A DNA stretch of 64,000 nt from an uncultured Prevotellaceae bacterium (GTDB lineage: Bacteria; Bacteroidota; Bacteroidia; Bacteroidales; Bacteroidaceae). The position numbers and the translations under genes were made by a program. Location of the stretch: the NCBI GenBank assembly GCA_902799905.1, contig CADCCB010000006.1:1-64000 (forward strand), given 5' to 3'. The notes beneath the pieces were generated by a model. It did no database searches. It saw only the letters and a list, made by a program, of their open reading frames with translations, and was not told the origin of the DNA. This document shows positions 16,162 to 25,431 of the stretch, piece after piece. Within the stretch, counting starts at the first letter, position 1. Each line of letters opens with the position of its first letter.

Positions 16162-17931
16162 ATGAAACACGTGAACAGAACAAAGGGATGGGTAAGAGCG
16201 ATTATACTTCTTTGCCTTTTTACTTTTTCACCTTTCATTGCTGCTGCACAGCAGATAATTGTTACGGTGGACTCCGTGGGTAAACTGGGTGAGCAACTGC
16301 CCGATAGCATCCGCTACACCATAGAGGACCTGAAAATCTGTGGCCCGCTGAATGGCACCGACATCAAGGTGATTCAGCAGATGACCAGTCGTATGAGACC
16401 CAAGAAGGCGGGCGAGGCCGTGCTGAAGAGCATCGATCTGTCGGAAGCCAGCATCCCCGAGGGCAAGGGGTCATTCCGAACAAAGGCTGACGTGTTGCCG
16501 GCTGCCATGTTCCTGAACTGTAAAGTGCTGGAGCGCATTGTGCTACCCAACACGACCCAGGAAGTGGGCCGCAGTTGCTTTAGCGGATGCACCAACCTCA
16601 AGGAGGTAGTCTTCCCTGACACGACACGTATCATCGGTGACTATGCCTTCAATAACTGTTCGAGCATGGATTCTATCAAACTGCCGGCGCAACTGACTAC
16701 CATTGACAACCACGCCTTCGACGGCTGTCAAGCTTTGAAGTCTATCAGCATCCCGAAGAATGTGACCCTCATCGACGTTTATGCCTTCAACAACTGCAAA
16801 ATGCTGGAGAAGGTGGAAATAGAAGCCGCCATCAGCCGCATAGGCAATGCCACCTTTGCAGGTTGTGAGAGTCTGCTCTCGCTGACAATGCCTGCTACCG
16901 TCACCCAGATAGGAAACGAGGCATTCTTGGGTTGTAAGGCATTGACAACCATTGAGATGGGCGAAAACAGTCTGACAGAGATTGGCAATAGTGCCTTCAA
17001 GAACTGCGCCAGCCTACAGGCGTTTAAGGTGGCCAGCGTCAACCGCATAGGTACTGAGGTCTTCAAGGACTGTATCAGTTTGGAAAATTTCGAAGCAGAC
17101 AACGTGAACCGTATGGGAGACGCCACCTTCGAAGGCTGCAGCAGTCTGATGCAGTGTACCATCAAAGGCAACCTGCAGTCCATTGGCGACGAGACATTCC
17201 TCGGTTGCATTAACCTGCAAACCATCGTACTGCCATCTACCATCAAGACCATTGGAGAAAAGGCGTTCTTCGACTGCAAGTCAATGGCCCGTATAGAACT
17301 ACCATCATCGCTGAACCGCATCGATGACCATGCCTTTGAGAATTGTGCCAGTCTGCACTCCCTGGTCGTGCCTAACATGACCAAGCATATCGGCAATGAT
17401 TGCTTTGAGAATTGCACATCTCTCGACAGCATTACCATTCAGGGATTCATCGAGAAAATAGAGAGCGACCTCTTCCGCTCGTGCCACTCGCTACATGTGG
17501 TCAACCTGCCTGTGTCGGTCAAGTCCATCGATGACAATGCCTTCCTGGATTGTTCGTCGCTGACAAACATCATCCTCCCTATTGCCATCTCGAAGATTGG
17601 CGACCATGCCTTTGAGAATTGTGCCTCATTACAGACCATCGCTATTCCCGCCGCCTGTACCAGCATAGGCAGCGCAGCCTTCCGTGAATGCAGTGCCCTG
17701 CGCCACGTGGAGATGCCTGCGGCCTTGAAGAAAATCGGTGGCAACGCCTTTGCCAAGTGTGTCTCACTCAAGGAGGTCTACACCATGACTCCCCTGCCCC
17801 CCTCCATCAGTAGCAGCACTTTCAAGGGGGTGATTCACAATGCCTGTCGTGTGATGGTACCAAGAGGCGCCAAGAACAACTACAAGAAAGACAAGTCGTG
17901 GAACAAGTTTGCTCAGATTATTGAGAACTAA
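16162..17931 (+). CDS. BspA-like leucine-rich repeat surface protein
   Basis: 589 residues with a signal peptide (basic MKHVNRTKGW start, core 'IILLCLFTFSPFIAAAQ') and about twenty BspA-type (LRR_5) repeats of roughly 22-24 residues. The repeats are recognised by the recurring 'IGxxAFxxCxSLxxIxLP' pattern, for example 'IGDYAFNNCSSM' and 'IDDHAFENCASL'. Such proteins bind host or bacterial surface partners in oral and gut Bacteroidetes. No lipobox and no obvious type IX sorting domain. The hydrophobic core of the signal peptide (bases 16205-16250) is the reverse complement of the GTGAAAAAGTAAAAA-type repeat found at 11402, which is unusual. Confidence 0.88.
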   Translation: MKHVNRTKGWVRAIILLCLFTFSPFIAAAQQIIVTVDSVGKLGEQLPDSIRYTIEDLKICGPLNGTDIKVIQQMTSRMRPKKAGEAVLKSIDLSEASIPEGKGSFRTKADVLPAAMFLNCKVLERIVLPNTTQEVGRSCFSGCTNLKEVVFPDTTRIIGDYAFNNCSSMDSIKLPAQLTTIDNHAFDGCQALKSISIPKNVTLIDVYAFNNCKMLEKVEIEAAISRIGNATFAGCESLLSLTMPATVTQIGNEAFLGCKALTTIEMGENSLTEIGNSAFKNCASLQAFKVASVNRIGTEVFKDCISLENFEADNVNRMGDATFEGCSSLMQCTIKGNLQSIGDETFLGCINLQTIVLPSTIKTIGEKAFFDCKSMARIELPSSLNRIDDHAFENCASLHSLVVPNMTKHIGNDCFENCTSLDSITIQGFIEKIESDLFRSCHSLHVVNLPVSVKSIDDNAFLDCSSLTNIILPIAISKIGDHAFENCASLQTIAIPAACTSIGSAAFRECSALRHVEMPAALKKIGGNAFAKCVSLKEVYTMTPLPPSISSSTFKGVIHNACRVMVPRGAKNNYKKDKSWNKFAQIIEN

Positions 17932-17954
17932 GAAGCGATTTTTATACCGAATGA

Positions 17955-19088
17955 ATGATGAACTCTAATAGTTTGTATCCCAAGAAAATCATGGACGCGC
18001 TGGCCACTGTGACTTATGCCGGCACGAAGAAGAACCTAGTAGAGAGTGAGATGGTGGCTGACCAGCCAACAGTAACCCCTCTCAATCCCGCAGAAGGAGG
18101 AAAGAACTGGAAGGTACGTGTAGTGCTACTATTCCCGCGCGACACCGACCCATTCCTAAAATCAACTGTTAAGGCAGCAGAGGCAGCCATCAAGTACCAC
18201 TGCGGTCAGGATGTGGAGGTGGAGATAGAGACCGAGTTCAAGTCGAAGCCCCGTCCAGAGGCAGGCAAACTATTGCCTGGCGTAAAGAACATCATTGCCG
18301 TGAGTAGCGGCAAGGGCGGCGTAGGCAAGAGCACCGTCTCGGCCAACCTCGCTATTGCCCTGGCTCGTCTTGGCTATAAGGTCGGACTGCTGGACACTGA
18401 TATCTTCGGCCCCTCAATGCCCAAGATGTTCCATGTGGAGGATGCCCGTCCCTATGCCACCAATATCGACGGCCGCGACCTGATAGAGCCTATCGAGCAA
18501 TACGGTGTGAAACTCCTCAGCATCGGTTTCTTCGTCAGCCCCGATACGGCTACGCTGTGGCGCGGCGGCATGGCTACTAGTGCCCTGAAGCAACTCATAG
18601 CCGATGCCAACTGGGGCGAACTGGACTACTTTATCCTTGACACGCCTCCAGGCACTTCCGACATCCACCTGACACTACTACAGACCCTGGCCATCACCGG
18701 TGCCGTCATTGTCAGCACCCCCCAGCAGGTAGCCCTAGCCGATGCCCGCAAGGGTATCGATATGTACCGTAACGAGAAAGTGAACGTGCCCATCCTCGGC
18801 CTGATAGAAAACATGGCGTGGTTTACACCAGCCGAACTGCCAGAAAACAAATACTACATCTTCGGCAAAGAAGGCTGCAAGGCACTGGCTCAAGAGATGA
18901 ACATCCCCCTGCTGGCACAGATACCACTGGTACAGAGCATCTGTGAAAGCGGCGACGAGGGAGCCCCTGCCGCCACCAAGGTTGACACGGTGACCGGTCA
19001 GGCCTTCATCAACCTGGCACAGGCTGTTGTGACAGTGGTCAACCGTCGCAACAAGGATCTGCCAAAGACTAAAATTGTAGGGAGTTAA
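17955..19088 (+). CDS. mrp: Mrp/NBP35-type P-loop ATPase, Fe-S carrier family
   Basis: 377 residues: an N-terminal DUF59/MIP18-like domain, then a deviant Walker A ATPase ('AVSSGKGGVGKSTVSANLA', Walker B region 'YFILDTPPGTSD'). The family carries Fe-S clusters to apoproteins. In this copy the C-terminal region 'ENMAWFTPAELPENKYYIFG' lacks the CxxC cluster motif of E. coli ApbC; I recall that this is usual in Bacteroidales. Start ATG at 17955 or the next codon. A bidirectional terminator follows. Confidence 0.9.
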   Translation: MMNSNSLYPKKIMDALATVTYAGTKKNLVESEMVADQPTVTPLNPAEGGKNWKVRVVLLFPRDTDPFLKSTVKAAEAAIKYHCGQDVEVEIETEFKSKPRPEAGKLLPGVKNIIAVSSGKGGVGKSTVSANLAIALARLGYKVGLLDTDIFGPSMPKMFHVEDARPYATNIDGRDLIEPIEQYGVKLLSIGFFVSPDTATLWRGGMATSALKQLIADANWGELDYFILDTPPGTSDIHLTLLQTLAITGAVIVSTPQQVALADARKGIDMYRNEKVNVPILGLIENMAWFTPAELPENKYYIFGKEGCKALAQEMNIPLLAQIPLVQSICESGDEGAPAATKVDTVTGQAFINLAQAVVTVVNRRNKDLPKTKIVGS

Positions 19089-19104
19089 CCTCCGTCAATG
19101 TATA

Positions 19105-19144
19105 AATAAAAAGGCAGAAGCAGTTCTTACTGCTTCTGCTTTTT
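19105..19144. terminator. Bidirectional terminator between mrp and the ABC permease
   Basis: Stem GCAGAAGCAG / CTGCTTCTGC with a TTCTTA loop, A-run upstream and T-run downstream, so it can work on both strands. Its right arm encodes the last codons (Lys-Gln-Lys-Gln, stop at 19127) of the minus-strand permease. Confidence 0.85.
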
Positions 19145-20365
19145 CCTTTGTTTCATCTCGCTCAAACGCTCAAGCGCATCCTGTCGCGTCAGATAGATCT
19201 GATAGCGGTAGACGCCACATGCGATGGCGAAATAGACGGCTACATGAATCCAGAGTACAAAGATCTCATGCGATACGTCGCCAATAGTTGCCCCCATCGA
19301 GTTCAGCCGGACATAGGCCCTCAAGCCAAAGGTGGATGGGAACACCCAGGACACGCCCTGCCAGAATCCAGAGATATTGGACTGCGGCCAACTGACACCA
19401 GAGAGGAACAGCAAGGGAACAGACATGAAGACAATCATCAGCATGACGTTCTCACGATATTTCATAAGGCACGACACTACCATACCGAAGAATATGCAAG
19501 CCAGAATATAAGGCAGCATCAACAGCAATAGCGGTTTCCATGAGGCCAACTGCGGGAAACTGAATATATAGGGCACTATCACCACCAGCCAGGCTCCCAT
19601 AATGGCATAGATCATGAAGTAGCACAGTGCCTTACCAAAGACGATGCGAAGCGTGCCCTGATAGGGCCGGCTGATAGGGATAAGTTGCTTGAAGCGATTA
19701 TTCTCTCGCGCCGTACCTGCAGCCAGGCCAATACCTAACACCAGCGTCTGCTGCAGAATCAGCATCAGCACAGCGGGCAGCACAAACGACCCATAGCCCC
19801 CAGAGGGATTAAAGATAGGTACATCGTCATAGTCCAACGGACGAGTCGCTATAGCCTCCTCACGGCTGGTGTAGAGGCCACCCCACTTTGTCTTAATCTC
19901 ATTCCCCATCTCCATAGACACCAACTGAGCAACCTGGAAGACAGCCTTATATGTGAGCATCAACGACATGTCACAATAGACACTCACCGTGGCCTGCTCC
20001 ATACGATTCACCTTGACATCGAAATCGCTAGGTATGTAGTAGGCACCTTTCACCAACTGACGGCTGATGAGCGATTTGGCCTCATCCATATCTTGCGCAT
20101 AGAAGGCTACATGAACATCGGGCGAGGCATCGCACATACGAATGAACTGCCGCGAGAGCCCTGTATGAGAATCGTCGACCACTACCACCGGTACCTCATG
20201 AATCCTCTCGTTATTGTATATCCACGAGTAGAGCAACGGATAGACCAACGGGACGATTATTAAGAAGGTCAATACGCCCTCGTCCTTAAACACCTGCATC
20301 AGTTCACGTCGCCAGATGTAGAAGGTGTCATTAATCATTCTGCTCAAACTATGGTATGTAGACAT
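19127..20365 (-). CDS. ABC-2 type transporter permease (YbhS/YhhJ-like), second permease
   Basis: 412 residues with the ABC-2 membrane topology: one N-terminal helix ('VLTFLIIVPLVYPLLYSW'), a large periplasmic domain of about 150 residues, and five C-terminal helices. The start may be the internal ATG at 20335 (MINDTFYIWRREL). It overlaps the preceding permease by 17 bp. With HlyD and TolC it resembles the YbhFSRG-type exporter, but the ATPase subunit is missing from this operon. Confidence 0.88.
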   Translation of the reverse strand: MSTYHSLSRMINDTFYIWRRELMQVFKDEGVLTFLIIVPLVYPLLYSWIYNNERIHEVPVVVVDDSHTGLSRQFIRMCDASPDVHVAFYAQDMDEAKSLISRQLVKGAYYIPSDFDVKVNRMEQATVSVYCDMSLMLTYKAVFQVAQLVSMEMGNEIKTKWGGLYTSREEAIATRPLDYDDVPIFNPSGGYGSFVLPAVLMLILQQTLVLGIGLAAGTARENNRFKQLIPISRPYQGTLRIVFGKALCYFMIYAIMGAWLVVIVPYIFSFPQLASWKPLLLLMLPYILACIFFGMVVSCLMKYRENVMLMIVFMSVPLLFLSGVSWPQSNISGFWQGVSWVFPSTFGLRAYVRLNSMGATIGDVSHEIFVLWIHVAVYFAIACGVYRYQIYLTRQDALERLSEMKQRKKQKQ

Positions 20366-21518
20366 AAGTCAGCATCGCGTTTTTAATTTTCTTGATAAAC
20401 GGCCAGGGCAGCAGGATGAACGCAGCCAGGGCGGCAAAGTGGAACCACGCCTCCAATAGCGGGTAGCCATTGAACACGCATATCTGGTAAACCATGTAGT
20501 AATGGCGCAAGGGGAACAGCCACGACATTGACTGCAGCGGGCCGTCCATACCCATGACGGGAAACGCGAAGCCTGCTATCGAGAAACTGAGCACCGCCCA
20601 AAGCGAACAGATACTCATCGACATACGCAGCGATGGTGTCAGTCCATAAGCAAAGACGCCAAAGCCCTGAGATGCGAGCACCTGCATCAATCCCAGCAGC
20701 GCCATCATCCAGGGACTGCCTAAATGGGGGAAGCCAAGCCCATAGAACACATACAACTCATAGCCATAGACTATGGCCAGCCAAATAAGCGTCTGCGGTA
20801 AGAACTTTCCCAATATAGCGATAACGATATTGTTGTCGGCCATAGCAAGCCACTTCTTCGACGTGCCAAACTTCACCTCGTTGCCTAACGAATAGGCCGT
20901 GACGAGGAAGATGAAGAGCATGAGCATACCTGGCACCATCACCGCAGAGATATAGGAGTTGTAATTCGTCCAAGGATTGGCAATCTGGTGCAGGTCAATC
21001 TTGATGGGTTGCAGAAATGTCTGAATCTGACCGTCTGTTAAGCCTTTGGCTCTCAGCGTGGCTTGTCCTACAGCCGCCGAACCCAGCGTCGAGATGGTCT
21101 TCAGGTCCTTCATCAACAGGTTTCCCGCTGCCAGTGTCGTAACCGAGTAATAGTACGATACCTTCGGCTGGCGATTGGCCATCAGGTCGCGGGTCGTACC
21201 CTTTGGTATATAGAGGAAAGCGTATATCTCGTCCTGCTGGATGGCATGGCGTGCCTCACTCACACTGGGATAGTGGGCCACGACCTTTGACATCTGGAAG
21301 GCATCGAGGCGTTGCACCAGCGAACGAGAGGTTGACGTGTTATCCAAATCGACAACACCGACAGGCATCTCCGTGGGCAAGCCGTCGTCCATCAGTGAGG
21401 TGAAAAACACCATCACCAGTATGGGAAAGGCCACCATACAGAACCTGTACATGTGATTCTGTCTAAGAATCATCAGTTCGCGCAGGCAGATTTGCCATAT
21501 CTGCTTCAGGGTCTTCAC
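20349..21518 (-). CDS. ABC-2 type transporter permease (YbhR-like), first permease
   Basis: 389 residues, same architecture as its neighbour: N-terminal helix ('FCMVAFPILVMVFFTSLMDD'), periplasmic domain, and a C-terminal cluster of five helices including 'FSIAGFAFPVMGMDG' and 'LFPLRHYYMVYQICVFNGYP', typical of YbhR/YhhJ permeases. The two permeases probably form a heterodimer. Confidence 0.88.
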   Translation of the reverse strand: MKTLKQIWQICLRELMILRQNHMYRFCMVAFPILVMVFFTSLMDDGLPTEMPVGVVDLDNTSTSRSLVQRLDAFQMSKVVAHYPSVSEARHAIQQDEIYAFLYIPKGTTRDLMANRQPKVSYYYSVTTLAAGNLLMKDLKTISTLGSAAVGQATLRAKGLTDGQIQTFLQPIKIDLHQIANPWTNYNSYISAVMVPGMLMLFIFLVTAYSLGNEVKFGTSKKWLAMADNNIVIAILGKFLPQTLIWLAIVYGYELYVFYGLGFPHLGSPWMMALLGLMQVLASQGFGVFAYGLTPSLRMSMSICSLWAVLSFSIAGFAFPVMGMDGPLQSMSWLFPLRHYYMVYQICVFNGYPLLEAWFHFAALAAFILLPWPFIKKIKNAMLTYVYIP

Positions 21519-21529
21519 GTTATCTCAGC

Positions 21530-21564
21530 CTATTCTTTACTATTAACCTTTCACCTCTCACCTT
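21530..21564 (-). repeat. GTGAA/GGTGAAAGG-type junction repeat after the adaptor gene
   Basis: Immediately after the HlyD stop codon the minus strand reads AAAAGGTGAGAGGTGAAAGG then TTAATAGTAAAG. It is related in composition and position to the repeats at 3407, 11402 and 42640, but more divergent. Confidence 0.4.
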
Positions 21565-22554
21565 TTACCTCTTTATAAGCGACATGCCCGGACGCAGACC
21601 CTCGAACGTATCCACCGGACGGGCTTTCACCTCGAAGGTCTTCAGGTCGAATTGTCCATTGGCCTTTGTTGCCTTCCAGACGGCATACGAGCCCTGGTCC
21701 TTCATGTGATAGACCTTCATCTTGATTTCCTGATTGAAGGCTGGAACGAAAGCCATGAACTCCGTACCCACCTGCATGCCGTCCAACTGGTCCTCACGCA
21801 CATTGAAGGCACCCCACATATCGTTCATCATAGAGATGGTCATGATAGGACTGCCCGTACCGACCAGTTCGCCCACCTTAGGATAGATACTGCTCACCTC
21901 GCCGTCCATCTGGGCTATCTGTACGGTCTCATTGATGTAGGAGTTGACCTCCTCGACAGCACCCTTGGCACGATCGAGTTGTGCCTTGGCAGCCTCCCGT
22001 TCTTCCTGACGGGCACCATTCACAGCCATGTCGTACTGGCTCTGGGCGGCCTTCATCTGTGCCTCGTAGGCTTTGTACTGAGCATAGGCCTCGTCACGTT
22101 TCTGGGCACTCATCACCCCCTCGTCGTAGAGGCGCTGCACACGGTTGTACGACTTCTCGGCAATCTCCATTCCAGCCTTGGCCTGCTGCAGCAACTGGTA
22201 GGCACCCTGCACCTGTTCCTTGCGGGCACCGTTGCGGGCCATCTGTTCCAGGGCAGAAGCACCAGCCTCAGCACCCTGTGCCTGCTGCATCTTGGCTCTC
22301 ACCTCAGGGGCATCGAGGATGGCCAGTGTATCGCCGGCACGAACGAAGTCACCCTCTTTCACACGAATCTCAAGAATACGGCCGGGCACCTTGCTCGACA
22401 CGCGGTATTCTGCAACTTCCACCTGTCCCTGAATCAGTTCGGGATCACGACCAAGTGTAAAGAAGCCGATCAGGGCTACGACCACCACCACTCCTGCAAA
22501 GCCGAGGATGGCCCACAGGATGTTATGATGCTGTTTTTTTGCTTGATTACTCAT
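21565..22554 (-). CDS. HlyD/EmrA-type periplasmic adaptor
   Basis: 329-residue membrane fusion protein: one N-terminal helix ('ILWAILGFAGVVVVVALIGF'), a biotinyl-lipoyl half ('VSSKVPGRILEIRVKEGDFV'), a long coiled-coil hairpin rich in Ala/Gln/Glu (about 80-210), the second lipoyl half with 'DGEVSSIYPKVGELVGTG', and a beta-barrel domain. It links the inner membrane permeases to the TolC protein encoded just upstream in the same operon. Confidence 0.9.
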   Translation of the reverse strand: MSNQAKKQHHNILWAILGFAGVVVVVALIGFFTLGRDPELIQGQVEVAEYRVSSKVPGRILEIRVKEGDFVRAGDTLAILDAPEVRAKMQQAQGAEAGASALEQMARNGARKEQVQGAYQLLQQAKAGMEIAEKSYNRVQRLYDEGVMSAQKRDEAYAQYKAYEAQMKAAQSQYDMAVNGARQEEREAAKAQLDRAKGAVEEVNSYINETVQIAQMDGEVSSIYPKVGELVGTGSPIMTISMMNDMWGAFNVREDQLDGMQVGTEFMAFVPAFNQEIKMKVYHMKDQGSYAVWKATKANGQFDLKTFEVKARPVDTFEGLRPGMSLIKR

Positions 22555-22578
22555 ATTTTTATTATTTTCGATTATCCA

Positions 22579-24081
22579 TTAATAAAGTGTTCCAAGAGAC
22601 TTCTGCAGGTCAACCTGCGACAACTTGACGTTAATCTGGGCATCTATCAACTGCGACTGGGCCTGGAGCCACGCTGTCTGCGCCTCCATAACCACCGTTG
22701 GGGCAATGACACCCTCACTGAAGCCAAGGTTGGCAATACGCAGGTTTTCGTTGGCCCGCTCAATACCCGTCTGGGCCGTCACCAGCCGCTTGTTGGCCTC
22801 ATCGACCTTGAAGGTATTCTGGTTCACCTGCAGTTCTATCTTCTCGCGGACATCCTCCCGCTCCAGGTTGGCAATAGCAGTTGCCCCCTTGGAAGCACGG
22901 ACCTTATAAGCCACATCACCCCAGTTCCACAGGGGGACGCGCACCAGGACACCCACGTTCCACAAACCGCCGAACTTCTTCTCGAAGCCGTTCAGCACAT
23001 TGGGGTTGCTCACGGAATAGCCACCTACCACAGCCACCTGCGGCAGATTGCCAGCCTTCAGGATATTGGTCACCTGACGGGTCATGTCCACTGTGTTACC
23101 GAGCACCTTCAGTTCTGGGCGGTTCTCAATGGCCTGTTCCACCTCCAGTTGCGGCTGAAGGGTCACAACCGACAGGTCCTCGGAGTCCTCATCGACCAGT
23201 GTGATATCCTCTTTCAACGGCAGACCAATCATCTGGCAGAGCAGCATCTTCGACAGCACCAGACCGTCGTCCACCTTCTGCAGCGCCATCTCTGCCTCGT
23301 TGACCTTCACGCTGACACTCAGGCCATCGCTACGGGTGGCGACACCTTCGTCTATCATGCGCTGCACGTCGTGGTCGAACTTCTTCACCAGTTCGAGATA
23401 GCCCTCCGCCAATCGCTTCTTATGCTTGAGCGACACCACCTGCCAGTAGGCCTGGTCGGTGGAATAGAGCACCCCCTGACGACGGAGATCCGACGAGTTG
23501 GTCGCCATCTCCTCGTTGATATCAGCCAGACGGTTCAATGCCACGATAGCGCCACCCATGAATACGGGCTGGGTGACCATCACCGAACCGGCCCAGATAT
23601 TACGGGTGTCCGTACGGAAGGCATCCACTATGTTCTTTCCCATATTGTTCATGTTGCCTGACATCTCCGTCATATTCTGCTGCAACTGCCCAGCCATATT
23701 CTGGATTGCATCGGCAGGTATTCCCAGTTGTGACATCAAGGTGCCGAAATTGGCCATAGACTGGCCCACAGCCGGACTCACCGCCCCCATGACATTAGTG
23801 CCCAGACTGCTCAGCCCTGCCTTCTGCTGGTCGTTCAGTATCGACACCTCCTCGCTGGTATGCAGATAGGCACCGATGGCACTGACATGCGGCAGATATT
23901 TCGTACGGGCCGACTTCCTCAGGTTTGTGGCCACCTCCTGCTTCAGTTGCGACACGCCCATCTGCTTGTTGTTGCGCAGGGCCATTGCCCGACAACTGTC
24001 AAGGCTCAACAGATGCTGTGCCCCGGCTGTCTGGGAGCCAAAAGCCAAAAGCCAAAGGCTAAAGGCAAGATATTTCTTCAT
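22579..24081 (-). CDS. TolC-family outer membrane efflux protein
   Basis: 500 residues with a signal peptide and two OEP repeats ('LSLDSCRAMALRNNKQMGVS' and 'NLRIANLGFSEGVIAPTVVM'). A Met/Gln/Asn-rich insertion of about 60 residues (residues 85-150, 'NMAGQLQQNMTEMSGNMNNM') lengthens the first half. The signal peptide 'AFSLWLLAFGS' is encoded by tandem GCCAAAA/GCCAAAGG words (24035-24068). First transporter gene of the export operon. Confidence 0.9.
   Translation of the reverse strand: MKKYLAFSLWLLAFGSQTAGAQHLLSLDSCRAMALRNNKQMGVSQLKQEVATNLRKSARTKYLPHVSAIGAYLHTSEEVSILNDQQKAGLSSLGTNVMGAVSPAVGQSMANFGTLMSQLGIPADAIQNMAGQLQQNMTEMSGNMNNMGKNIVDAFRTDTRNIWAGSVMVTQPVFMGGAIVALNRLADINEEMATNSSDLRRQGVLYSTDQAYWQVVSLKHKKRLAEGYLELVKKFDHDVQRMIDEGVATRSDGLSVSVKVNEAEMALQKVDDGLVLSKMLLCQMIGLPLKEDITLVDEDSEDLSVVTLQPQLEVEQAIENRPELKVLGNTVDMTRQVTNILKAGNLPQVAVVGGYSVSNPNVLNGFEKKFGGLWNVGVLVRVPLWNWGDVAYKVRASKGATAIANLEREDVREKIELQVNQNTFKVDEANKRLVTAQTGIERANENLRIANLGFSEGVIAPTVVMEAQTAWLQAQSQLIDAQINVKLSQVDLQKSLGTLY
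24035..24068 (-). repeat. GCCAAAAG tandem words forming the TolC signal peptide
   Basis: The plus strand reads GCCAAAAGCCAAAAGCC, then AAAGGCTAAAGGC. The same word family occurs inside the cobD gene at 45271-45304. In this gene the repeat is read as 'LAFSLWLLAFG', the hydrophobic core of the signal sequence. Confidence 0.6.
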
Positions 24082-24085
24082 AATA

Positions 24086-24973
24086 TTAATTAAAAGTAAA
24101 CGTCCTTGTTCCTATCATGCTGCCATCCGAGAAGATGCTGACGCGGTATTCACCGCCCTCAAGGAATTCGCCCACCTGCCAGTTGGCCGTGACGGGCAAC
24201 TCCTCGCCAGCATATTCCACCACTCTCTTCATCGAGTATTCCAACTGGCGGTTCTCGTAAGGGAAGGTACCCTCGGTCAGCACAGCACCGGTCGGTGTCT
24301 GTATGCGCACATAGAGCGTGCGATTGCCGTTGGTTGCCGTCACATTACGGGCGATGGTGAAGTTCACCTGGATGGTCTTACAGTCCTTCATTTTCTTCAC
24401 CGACTTACCACGCTTGTTTAGGGCCGTCATCGTGATGCCGGTGGCATCGAGTTGGGCAGCGATGGCCACCTTCTCCGTCAGGTTCCGTTTCTCCTGACGC
24501 AGGCCCTCGTTGGCCTGGTTCGACTGGGCCAGTTCATCCTTCACACGGTCGTTCTCGGCCACCAGTTGCTGGTTGACCTGATTCAGCGAGTCGACCTGCC
24601 GGATATAGGAGCGCAGCACCTCGCGCACCGTGGACAGTTCAGCCTTCAGGCGGGCTATCTCACGGGCATCGGTAGCCTTGACCTCCTTCAGTTCCTTCAG
24701 CAGTTGCTGGGTGCGCAGTTGCTCCTGCGTCAACTGCTCGATGAGGGAGTCATTGTTAATCTGGGAAATCATCTCACCGTACTGTACAGTAAGACGCTCA
24801 TAGTCATTCTCCATTTCCTGCTTGTCCAACTCTGCCAGTTCACGCAGTTCCTGGAGTTCCTGGTTCTCGCTCTTCAGTCCTTCTCTCTCGATGAGGGCAA
24901 ACACGAGAGCCACACCCATAGCGATAACAACGACTGCCGCTACGATAATGGATATTAGTTTCTTCTTATTCAT
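24086..24973 (-). CDS. Membrane-anchored coiled-coil protein, conserved hypothetical
   Basis: 295 residues: one N-terminal helix ('IISIIVAAVVVIAMGVALVF' region), a coiled coil of about 150 residues rich in Glu/Gln/Leu, and a C-terminal beta-rich domain of about 110 residues starting at 'VAIAAQLDATGITMTALNKR'. It ends 4 bp before the TolC start, so it heads the export operon. I recognise it as a type of protein common in Bacteroidales but know no function; a role in assembling or tethering the exporter is only a guess. Confidence 0.75.
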   Translation of the reverse strand: MNKKKLISIIVAAVVVIAMGVALVFALIEREGLKSENQELQELRELAELDKQEMENDYERLTVQYGEMISQINNDSLIEQLTQEQLRTQQLLKELKEVKATDAREIARLKAELSTVREVLRSYIRQVDSLNQVNQQLVAENDRVKDELAQSNQANEGLRQEKRNLTEKVAIAAQLDATGITMTALNKRGKSVKKMKDCKTIQVNFTIARNVTATNGNRTLYVRIQTPTGAVLTEGTFPYENRQLEYSMKRVVEYAGEELPVTANWQVGEFLEGGEYRVSIFSDGSMIGTRTFTFN

Positions 24974-24995
24974 ACATGCTTAAAAAAATTCGGCT

Positions 24996-25028
24996 GCAAA
25001 GGTAATATTTTCTATCGAATTGTCCAAA
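24996..25028 (-). promoter_or_regulatory. Promoter of the export operon
   Basis: On the minus strand TACCTTTG (25003-24996) with TTTG (25028-25025), spacing 21 bp. It lies divergent to the cyd promoter. The gap 24974-25160 holds these two promoters and nothing else I can see. Confidence 0.65.
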
Positions 25029-25095
25029 CAATTCCCTCCCTATACCTCTTTTTATTAATATTATTTGAGAAAAGCAGGACAAATTAGGCAAAATG

Positions 25096-25127
25096 TTTGG
25101 AACTTTCGAATTAATTAACTATCTTTG
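25096..25127 (+). promoter_or_regulatory. Promoter of the DUF4492-cydAB operon
   Basis: TTTG (25096-25099), 20 bp, TATCTTTG (25120-25127). Confidence 0.8.
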
Positions 25128-25160
25128 TCGCTTGAAAGCAATACCTTCTGACTACAGCCT

Positions 25161-25385
25161 ATGAACAAGAACGGCTTTCTCTATCGTGCCTTCGACCTGT
25201 ACTATGACGGCTTCCGCAACATGACTCTGGGGAAGACGCTTTGGGCAGTCATCATCGTCAAACTCATCATCATCTTTGCCGTCCTCAAGTTTTTCTTCTT
25301 CCCCAACTACATCGGCCAGCATACCGAGAAAGGCGGAGAAGCCGACTTCGTAGCCACGGAACTCATCGACAGGGCCTCGCCATAG
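25161..25385 (+). CDS. DUF4492 small membrane protein of the cyd operon
   Basis: 74 residues with one membrane helix ('AVIIVKLIIIFAVLKFFFF') after an amphipathic N-terminus (MNKNGFLYRAFDLYYDGFRN). DUF4492 proteins are regularly encoded directly before cydA in Bacteroidetes and epsilonproteobacteria, so this is likely a small accessory subunit or assembly factor of the bd oxidase, comparable in size to CydX but unrelated. cydA follows 46 bp later. Confidence 0.85.
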   Translation: MNKNGFLYRAFDLYYDGFRNMTLGKTLWAVIIVKLIIIFAVLKFFFFPNYIGQHTEKGGEADFVATELIDRASP

Positions 25386-25431
25386 CCCTATAACATCTCC
25401 TCGGAAACAATACACTAAAAACCCAAATATT

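Noticed and set aside
21652-23661. Long plus-strand ORF of 669 codons over the HlyD and TolC genes
   Set aside because: It is antisense to two well-conserved transporter genes and its translation has no recognisable domain. The reversed frame of high-GC third positions explains it. Similar shadows at 2418-3023, 4652-5878 and 38361-39407 were left out for the same reason.
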